Positions 58,177-64,000 of a stretch of DNA of 64,000 nucleotides are shown here, piece by piece. The notes below the pieces were generated by a model. The model was given only the letters and a program-made list of their open reading frames with translations. It was not told where the DNA came from and made no database searches. Numbering within the stretch: position 1 is the stretch's first letter; every line of letters begins with the position of its first letter. This stretch comes from Candidatus Kosakonia sp. 282A-S69 (GTDB lineage: Bacteria > Pseudomonadota > Gammaproteobacteria > Enterobacterales > Enterobacteriaceae): contig NZ_JAROAU010000004.1 of NCBI RefSeq assembly GCF_029433855.1, positions 1,458 to 65,457 of the forward strand, in the 5' to 3' direction. Both the position numbers and the translations under genes were made by a program.

Positions 58177-61100
58177 ATGCCAAAACGTACAGACCTAAAA
58201 AGCATCCTGATCCTTGGCGCTGGCCCGATTGTTATCGGCCAGGCGTGTGAATTCGACTACTCCGGCGCGCAGGCGTGTAAAGCGCTGCGCGAAGAGGGTT
58301 ACCGCGTTATCCTGGTGAACTCCAACCCGGCGACTATCATGACCGACCCGGAAATGGCGGACGCCACCTATATTGAGCCAATCCACTGGGAAGTGGTGCG
58401 CAAGATTATCGAGAAAGAGCGCCCGGACGCGGTGCTGCCGACAATGGGCGGCCAGACCGCGCTCAACTGCGCGCTGGAGCTTGAGCGTCAGGGCGTGCTG
58501 GAAGAGTTCGGCGTGACGATGATTGGTGCCACCGCAGATGCGATTGATAAAGCGGAAGATCGCCGCCGTTTCGATATCGCGATGAAGAAAATTGGCCTCG
58601 ATACCGCGCGTTCCGGCATTGCGCACACCATGGACGAAGCGCTGGCCGTGGCGGCTGACGTCGGCTACCCGTGCATTATCCGCCCCTCCTTTACCATGGG
58701 CGGCACCGGCGGCGGCATCGCTTATAACCGTGAAGAGTTTGAAGAGATTTGCGCCCGCGGCCTCGATCTCTCGCCAACCAAAGAGCTGCTGATTGATGAG
58801 TCGCTGATTGGCTGGAAAGAGTATGAGATGGAGGTGGTGCGCGATAAGAACGACAACTGCATCATCGTCTGCTCAATTGAAAACTTTGACGCCATGGGCA
58901 TCCACACCGGTGACTCCATCACCGTGGCTCCGGCGCAGACGCTGACCGACAAAGAGTACCAAATCATGCGTAACGCCTCGATGGCGGTACTGCGTGAAAT
59001 CGGTGTTGAGACCGGCGGCTCCAACGTGCAGTTCGCGGTTAACCCGAAAAACGGTCGTCTGATTGTGATTGAGATGAACCCGCGTGTTTCCCGCTCTTCG
59101 GCGCTGGCCTCGAAAGCGACCGGCTTCCCGATTGCGAAAGTGGCGGCGAAGCTGGCGGTAGGTTACACGCTGGATGAGCTGATGAACGATATCACCGGTG
59201 GGCGTACCCCGGCATCGTTCGAACCCTCTATCGACTATGTCGTCACCAAAATCCCGCGCTTCAACTTCGAAAAATTTGTCGGTGCGAATGACCGCCTGAC
59301 CACGCAGATGAAATCCGTTGGCGAAGTGATGGCGATTGGCCGCACCCAGCAGGAGTCGCTGCAAAAAGCGCTGCGCGGCCTCGAAGTGGGCGCGACCGGT
59401 TTCGATCCGAAAGTGAGTCTTGAGGATCCGGAAGCGCTGACCAAAATCCGCCGCGAGCTGAAAGACGCGGGCGCGGATCGTATCTGGTACATCGCTGACG
59501 CTTTCCGCGCCGGTCTCTCCGTCGATGGCGTCTTCAACCTGACCAATATTGACCGCTGGTTCCTGGTGCAGATTGAGGAGCTGGTGCGTCTGGAAGAGCA
59601 GGTTGCCGCGCAGGGTATTAACGGCCTGAACGCCGATTTCCTGCGCCAGCTGAAACGCAAAGGCTTCGCCGATGCGCGTCTGGCGACGCTGGTTGGCGTG
59701 CGCGAAGCGGAGATCCGCAAGCTGCGTGACCAGTACAACCTGCACCCGGTCTACAAGCGCGTTGATACCTGCGCCGCGGAGTTCGCTACCGACACCGCGT
59801 ATATGTACTCCACCTATGAAGAGGAGTGCGAAGCGAACCCGAATCAGGATCGGGAAAAAATTATGGTGCTGGGCGGTGGTCCAAACCGTATCGGCCAGGG
59901 GATTGAGTTCGACTACTGCTGCGTCCACGCCTCGCTGGCGCTGCGTGAAGATGGTTACGAGACCATTATGGTCAACTGTAACCCGGAGACCGTCTCCACC
60001 GATTACGACACCTCTGACCGCCTCTACTTCGAGCCGGTCACGCTGGAAGATGTGCTGGAGATCGTGCGCATCGAGAAGCCAAAGGGCGTGATCGTGCAGT
60101 ACGGCGGCCAGACACCGCTGAAACTGGCGCGCGAGCTGGAAGCGGCGGGTGTACCGGTTATCGGTACCAGCCCGGATGCGATTGACCGCGCGGAAGACCG
60201 CGAACGTTTCCAGCAGGCGGTAGAGCGCCTGAAGCTGCTGCAACCGGCTAACGCCACGGTTACGGCACTGGAACAGGCGGTAGAGAAAGCAAAAGAGATC
60301 ACCTATCCACTGGTGGTGCGTCCCTCCTATGTCCTGGGCGGCCGCGCGATGGAGATTGTTTACGACGAAGCCGACCTGCGCCGCTACTTTATGACCGCGG
60401 TCAGCGTCTCGAACGATGCGCCAGTGCTGCTGGATAAGTTCCTCGATGACGCGGTAGAAGTGGATGTCGACGCGATTTGCGACGGTGAAAATGTGCTGAT
60501 TGGCGGCATTATGGAGCATATCGAGCAGGCAGGTGTTCACTCCGGTGACTCCGCCTGTTCGCTGCCAGCCTATACGCTCAGCCAGGAGATTCAGGATGTA
60601 ATGCGCCAGCAGGTGCAGAAACTGGCCTTTGAGCTGCAGGTGCGCGGTCTGATGAACGTGCAGTTCGCGGTGAAGGATAACGACGTCTACCTGATTGAGG
60701 TGAACCCGCGTGCGGCGCGTACCGTACCGTTTGTCTCGAAAGCGACGGGCGTTCCGCTGGCGAAAGTGGCGGCGCGTGTGATGACCGGTCAGACCCTTGC
60801 TGCACAGGGCCACACCAGCGAAATTATTCCACCGTACTACTCGGTGAAAGAGGTGGTGCTGCCGTTCAACAAATTCCCTGGCGTTGACCCGCTGTTAGGG
60901 CCCGAAATGCGCTCGACCGGGGAAGTGATGGGCGTCGGTCGCACCTTTGCTGAAGCGTTTGCCAAAGCGCAGCTCGGCAGTAACTCCACCATGCAGAAGC
61001 GCGGTCGTGCGCTGCTGTCGGTACGTGAAGGGGATAAAGAGCGCGTCGTTGACCTCGCCGCGAAGCTGCTGAAACAGGGCTTCGAGCTGGATGCCACCCA

Positions 61101-61401
61101 CGGCACGGCGATTGTGCTCGGCGAAGCAGGCATCAACCCGCGTCTGGTAAACAAGGTGCATGAAGGGCGTCCGCACATTCAGGATCGTATTAAGAATGGC
61201 GAATATACCTACATCATCAATACCACCGCAGGTCGCCAGGCGATTGAGGACTCTAAACTGATTCGCCGCAGCGCGCTGCAGTATAAGGTGCATTACGACA
61301 CCACCCTGAACGGCGGCTTTGCCACCGCGATGGCGCTGAATGCCGACGCCACCGAGAAGGTGATCTCCGTGCAGGAGATGCACGCGCAGATCAGCAAGTA
61401 A
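58177..61401 (+). CDS. carB: Carbamoyl-phosphate synthase large subunit
   Basis: Two tandem ATP-grasp synthetase halves make and phosphorylate carbamate. Duplicated motifs are visible: [16 protein letters not shown] and [16 protein letters not shown] open the halves, with [16 protein letters not shown] and [16 protein letters not shown] as ATP-binding loops. The C-terminal MGS-like allosteric domain (from about residue 936) binds UMP, IMP and ornithine. Length 1074 residues (1073 in E. coli). It starts 17 bases after carA with AGGAG ahead. Very long antisense open frames over it are codon-usage shadows. Confidence 0.98.
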   Translation: MPKRTDLKSILILGAGPIVIGQACEFDYSGAQACKALREEGYRVILVNSNPATIMTDPEMADATYIEPIHWEVVRKIIEKERPDAVLPTMGGQTALNCALELERQGVLEEFGVTMIGATADAIDKAEDRRRFDIAMKKIGLDTARSGIAHTMDEALAVAADVGYPCIIRPSFTMGGTGGGIAYNREEFEEICARGLDLSPTKELLIDESLIGWKEYEMEVVRDKNDNCIIVCSIENFDAMGIHTGDSITVAPAQTLTDKEYQIMRNASMAVLREIGVETGGSNVQFAVNPKNGRLIVIEMNPRVSRSSALASKATGFPIAKVAAKLAVGYTLDELMNDITGGRTPASFEPSIDYVVTKIPRFNFEKFVGANDRLTTQMKSVGEVMAIGRTQQESLQKALRGLEVGATGFDPKVSLEDPEALTKIRRELKDAGADRIWYIADAFRAGLSVDGVFNLTNIDRWFLVQIEELVRLEEQVAAQGINGLNADFLRQLKRKGFADARLATLVGVREAEIRKLRDQYNLHPVYKRVDTCAAEFATDTAYMYSTYEEECEANPNQDREKIMVLGGGPNRIGQGIEFDYCCVHASLALREDGYETIMVNCNPETVSTDYDTSDRLYFEPVTLEDVLEIVRIEKPKGVIVQYGGQTPLKLARELEAAGVPVIGTSPDAIDRAEDRERFQQAVERLKLLQPANATVTALEQAVEKAKEITYPLVVRPSYVLGGRAMEIVYDEADLRRYFMTAVSVSNDAPVLLDKFLDDAVEVDVDAICDGENVLIGGIMEHIEQAGVHSGDSACSLPAYTLSQEIQDVMRQQVQKLAFELQVRGLMNVQFAVKDNDVYLIEVNPRAARTVPFVSKATGVPLAKVAARVMTGQTLAAQGHTSEIIPPYYSVKEVVLPFNKFPGVDPLLGPEMRSTGEVMGVGRTFAEAFAKAQLGSNSTMQKRGRALLSVREGDKERVVDLAAKLLKQGFELDATHGTAIVLGEAGINPRLVNKVHEGRPHIQDRIKNGEYTYIINTTAGRQAIEDSKLIRRSALQYKVHYDTTLNGGFATAMALNADATEKVISVQEMHAQISK

Positions 61402-61404
61402 CAG

Positions 61405-61437
61405 AGCGGGCCGGTTTACCGGCCCGAATTTTTTGTA
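61405..61437 (+). terminator. carAB terminator
   Basis: CGGGCCGG (61407-61414), loop TTTA, CCGGCCCG, then AATTTTTT. Confidence 0.92.
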
Positions 61438-61451
61438 TTTGTACTATTTGT

Positions 61452-61535
61452 TGTAGGCCGAAACACGTAGGCCTGATTAGCGCAGCGCCATCAGGCATTG
61501 TTGACGGATAGCGGCTACGCCTTATCCGGCCTACC
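61452..61535. repeat. REP/BIME element downstream of carB
   Basis: Two facing REP-type palindromes: GCCTGATTAGCG...CGCCATCAGGC at 61471-61496 and GGATAGCGG...CTTATCC at about 61506-61527, joined by a short linker and flanked by GTAGGCC and GGCCTAC. This is the bipartite (BIME) arrangement typical of enterobacterial intergenic regions. Confidence 0.85.
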
Positions 61536-61643
61536 GCTCCCCGCCCACCTTCAGAGTCCTCTGTATTTTCCTCATCCCTCAGCAAGTTACCCTACACTTA
61601 CTGCGAAGAAGCTTAAAATTGACTGCAAAACAGGGAGAGAACC

Positions 61644-61877
61644 ATGAAAACTAAACTTCTGCTCACATCCGTAATGACTGCCGCTGCGCTGTTTACCGTT
61701 GCCGGTTGCTCCTCAAACCAGGCTGTAGAGACGACCGATGGTAAAACCATTGTTACCGACGGCAAACCGCAGGTAGATAAAGATACCGGCATGGTCTCCA
61801 TTAAAAATGCCGAGACCGGTAAAACGCAGCAGATCAACCGCGACCAGGTTAAAGGGATGAGCGAGCTGGATAACTAA
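61644..61877 (+). CDS. Small outer-membrane-type lipoprotein, YgdI/YgdR-like (DUF903)
   Basis: A 77-residue lipoprotein. The N-terminal signal peptide ends in the lipobox VAGC, so Cys22 would be lipidated; the serines after it (CSSN) favour outer-membrane sorting. The rest is a compact beta-rich domain with TTDGKTIVTDGKPQVDKDTG, typical of the YgdI/YgdR family of small SH3-like lipoproteins. The start follows GGGAGAG. In E. coli this place holds caiF and the cai/fix genes. A stem (61893-61916) lies downstream. No biochemical function is known for the family. Confidence 0.85.
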   Translation: MKTKLLLTSVMTAAALFTVAGCSSNQAVETTDGKTIVTDGKPQVDKDTGMVSIKNAETGKTQQINRDQVKGMSELDN

Positions 61878-61892
61878 TCCGCTACGCTCAGG

Positions 61893-61916
61893 GTGCGGTG
61901 GCGCTTGCCGCCGCAC
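61893..61916 (+). other. Stem-loop after the lipoprotein gene
   Basis: GTGCGGTGGC (61893-61902) pairs with GCCGCCGCAC (61907-61916, one G-U pair) with loop GCTT. It lacks a T tract; it may be a factor-assisted terminator or mRNA stabiliser. Confidence 0.5.
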
Positions 61917-62006
61917 GACCACACTAATTCCCCTACAGATTGCTACTGTTAGCTAATCGATTAACTGTCTACACTCTCTGAAAAATATCAGTGAAACAGG
62001 TAATCG

Positions 62007-62537
62007 ATGATCCTCATTATTTACGCCCACCCCTATCCGCAGCACTCTCATGCCAATAAGCGCATGCTTGAGCAGGTTGAGACCCTGGATGAGGTGGAGA
62101 TCCGCTCCCTTTACGACCTCTATCCCGATTTTAATATCGACATTGCCGCCGAGCAGCGGGCGCTGGCGCGTGCCGATCTCATCATCTGGCAACACCCGAT
62201 GCAGTGGTATAGCGTCACGCCGTTACTCAAACTCTGGATCGATAAAGTGCTGGCTCACGGCTGGGCATATGGTCAGGGCGGCACCGCGCTGCGCGGTAAA
62301 AGTGTGATGTGGGCGGTCACTACCGGCGGTGGCGAGCATCATTTTGACCTGGGCGAACACCCAGGCTTTGAGGTGCTCGCCCAGCCTCTACAGGCCACGG
62401 CGCTCTACTGCGGGCTGACCTGGCTGCCGCCTTTTGCCATTCACCGCACCTTTGTTTGCGATGATGAAACCCTGCAAGCGCAGGCACGACAATATAAACA
62501 GCGTTTGCAGACATGGCTGGAGGTGCGGCGTGGATAG
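62007..62537 (+). CDS. kefF: KefF, ancillary quinone oxidoreductase of the KefC efflux system
   Basis: Flavodoxin-like FMN oxidoreductase that binds KefC and is needed for its full activity. It begins [16 protein letters not shown], the phosphate-binding segment of the NQO family, and keeps [22 protein letters not shown] and TTGGGEHHF. The 176 residues match E. coli. Its last eight bases overlap the GTG start of kefC, giving tightly coupled expression. Confidence 0.96.
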   Translation: MILIIYAHPYPQHSHANKRMLEQVETLDEVEIRSLYDLYPDFNIDIAAEQRALARADLIIWQHPMQWYSVTPLLKLWIDKVLAHGWAYGQGGTALRGKSVMWAVTTGGGEHHFDLGEHPGFEVLAQPLQATALYCGLTWLPPFAIHRTFVCDDETLQAQARQYKQRLQTWLEVRRG

Positions 62538-64000
62538 TCACTCAATGATTCAGGCATTGATCTACCTGGGCGCGGCGGCGCTGGTGGTACCCATCGCGAT
62601 GCGCCTCGGGCTTGGTTCGGTGCTTGGCTACCTGATTGCCGGCGGCATTATCGGCCCGTGGGGATTACGGCTGGTTACCGATGCGCAATCTATTCTCCAT
62701 TTCGCCGAAATCGGCGTGGTATTGATGCTGTTTATTATCGGCCTGGAACTCGATCCGCAGCGGTTGTGGAAACTGCGCGCCTCGGTGTTCGGCGGCGGCG
62801 CGTTGCAGATGGGCAGCTGTGGCCTGTTGCTCGGCGGCTTCTGCCTGCTGCTTGGGCTTCCGTGGCCGGTTGCGCTGTTGATTGGCCTTACGCTGGGGCT
62901 CTCATCTACCGCTATCGCCATGCAGGCGATGAATGAGCGTAACCTTACCGCCTCGCAGATGGGGCGCAGCGCGTTTTCAGTGCTGCTGTTTCAGGATATC
63001 GCCGCTATTCCACTGGTGGCGATGATCCCGCTGCTGGCCGCCAGCGGCGGAGCAATGACCCTGAGCGCCTTTTTATTATCTGCGCTAAAAGTGGTGGCGG
63101 CGCTGACGCTGGTGGTGCTGATTGGGCGCTATGTCGCGCGTCCGGCGCTGCGCTTTGTGGCCCGCTCTGGCCTGCGCGAAGTCTTCTGCGCCGTAGCGCT
63201 GCTGCTGGTGTTCGGCTTCGGTTTGCTGCTGGAAGAGGCCGGGCTGTCGATGGCGATGGGCGCGTTCCTCGCCGGGGTGCTGCTTGCCAGCTCCGAGTAT
63301 CGTCACGCGCTGGAGAGCGATATCGAGCCGTTTAAAGGGCTGCTGCTCGGGCTCTTCTTTATCGGCGTCGGCATGTCGATCGATTTCGGTACCCTGGTAA
63401 GCCATCCGCTGCGCATTCTGCTTCTGCTGGGCGGTTTTCTGCTGATTAAAACCGGGGTGCTGTGGCTGATTGCGCGTCCTTTAACGGTGCCGCGCAAGCA
63501 GCGTTGGTGGTTCGCGGCGCTGCTGGGGCAGGGGAGTGAGTTTGCCTTCGTGGTGTTTGGCGCCGCACAAACGGCGCAGGTGCTGGATAGCGAATGGGCA
63601 AAAGCGTTAACCCTCACCGTGGCGCTGTCGATGGCGGCAACGCCGCTGCTGCTGGTGCTGCTCGCCCGCCTGGAAGCGGGCGGCGGCGCTCGGGAGCAGG
63701 AAGCCGATGCGATCGATGAAGAGGAGGCGCGGGTGATTGTCGCCGGCTTTGGCCGCTTCGGGCAGATCTCAGGGCGTCTGCTGCTCTCCAGCGGCGTGAA
63801 GATGGTGATCCTCGATCACGATCCCGACCATATCGAGACACTGCGTAAGTTTGGCATGAAGGTCTTTTACGGTGACGCGACCCGTGTCGATCTGCTGGAG
63901 TCTGCGGGCGCGGCGCGGGCGGAGGTATTGATTAACGCGATTGACGATCCCGAAGCCAGCCTGCACTTAACGGAGCTGGCGAAGGAGCACTTCCCGCACC
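62530..64000 (+). CDS. kefC: Glutathione-regulated potassium efflux antiporter KefC (3' end outside window)
   Basis: CPA2-family K+/H+ antiporter, held closed by glutathione and opened by glutathione adducts to acidify the cytoplasm during electrophile stress. The visible 490 codons cover the membrane domain of about twelve segments ([20 protein letters not shown] at the start, [50 protein letters not shown]) and the beginning of the KTN nucleotide-binding domain ([17 protein letters not shown]). E. coli KefC has 620 residues, so about 130 are missing past the right edge. Translation starts at GTG 62530 inside kefF, reading MDSH as in E. coli. Confidence 0.95.
   Translation, partial: MDSHSMIQALIYLGAAALVVPIAMRLGLGSVLGYLIAGGIIGPWGLRLVTDAQSILHFAEIGVVLMLFIIGLELDPQRLWKLRASVFGGGALQMGSCGLLLGGFCLLLGLPWPVALLIGLTLGLSSTAIAMQAMNERNLTASQMGRSAFSVLLFQDIAAIPLVAMIPLLAASGGAMTLSAFLLSALKVVAALTLVVLIGRYVARPALRFVARSGLREVFCAVALLLVFGFGLLLEEAGLSMAMGAFLAGVLLASSEYRHALESDIEPFKGLLLGLFFIGVGMSIDFGTLVSHPLRILLLLGGFLLIKTGVLWLIARPLTVPRKQRWWFAALLGQGSEFAFVVFGAAQTAQVLDSEWAKALTLTVALSMAATPLLLVLLARLEAGGGAREQEADAIDEEEARVIVAGFGRFGQISGRLLLSSGVKMVILDHDPDHIETLRKFGMKVFYGDATRVDLLESAGAARAEVLINAIDDPEASLHLTELAKEHFPH

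Noticed and set aside
58873..60813. 646-codon open frame on the minus strand, antisense to carB
   Set aside because: It lies wholly within conserved carB, and its His/Arg/Val-rich product is typical of a codon-bias shadow.

Overview
The window is a core-chromosome segment of a gamma-proteobacterium in the family Enterobacteriaceae. Gene order and protein sequences follow the E. coli K-12 map across about 99 to 1 minutes. The best guess is an Enterobacter/Kosakonia-type relative rather than E. coli itself. Many E. coli genes of this region are absent (yjjW-yjjI, yaaX, yaaI/yaaW, the hokC locus, yaaY, and the cai/fix cluster between carB and kefF), while a few accessory genes are present. This assignment is an inference from synteny and protein recall; no database search was possible.

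Region by region. 1-345 is a tandem 122-bp repeat in front of holD. 346-6806 holds holD-rimI-yjjG, prfC, osmY, ytjA and yjjU-yjjV. 6807-11336 is the deoCABD nucleoside-catabolism operon with two DeoR operators and two CRP sites. 11454-16902 holds lplA-ytjB (minus strand) and serB-radA-nadR. 16852-17436 is an orphan LuxR-type gene running into nadR from the opposite strand. 17756-24105 holds ettA, slt, trpR, yjjX, gpmB and rob. 24323-28358 is creABCD with a Cre tag. 28399-30433 holds arcA, the tiny yjjY and yjtD. 30643-35474 is thrLABC with its attenuator. 35517-41778 holds yaaA, yaaJ, talB, mog, an MHS-family transporter not found there in E. coli, and satP. 42078-47793 holds dnaKJ, nhaAR and rpsT. 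48120-55584 holds ribF-ileS-lspA-fkpB-ispH, then rihC with an AlaX-type tRNA-editing gene. 55733-61401 holds dapB and carAB. 61644-64000 holds a small lipoprotein gene, kefF and the 5' part of kefC.

Functionally this is housekeeping. It covers nucleoside salvage (deo, rihC), threonine, lysine and carbamoyl-phosphate synthesis (thr, dapB, car), cofactor synthesis (nadR, ribF, lplA, ispH, mog), translation (prfC, ettA, ileS, rpsT, rimI), chaperones (dnaKJ, fkpB), ion homeostasis (nhaAR, kefFC) and global regulators (arcA, rob, creBC, trpR). I see no tRNA or rRNA gene, no CRISPR array, no prophage and no complete insertion sequence. Nothing looks like a wholly new multi-gene system. The items most worth a second look are the orphan LuxR-type gene overlapping nadR, the shortened double-operator deo control region, the tandem hairpin repeat at the left edge, the AlaX-type gene behind rihC, the transporter between mog and satP, and several unassigned palindromes in promoters.
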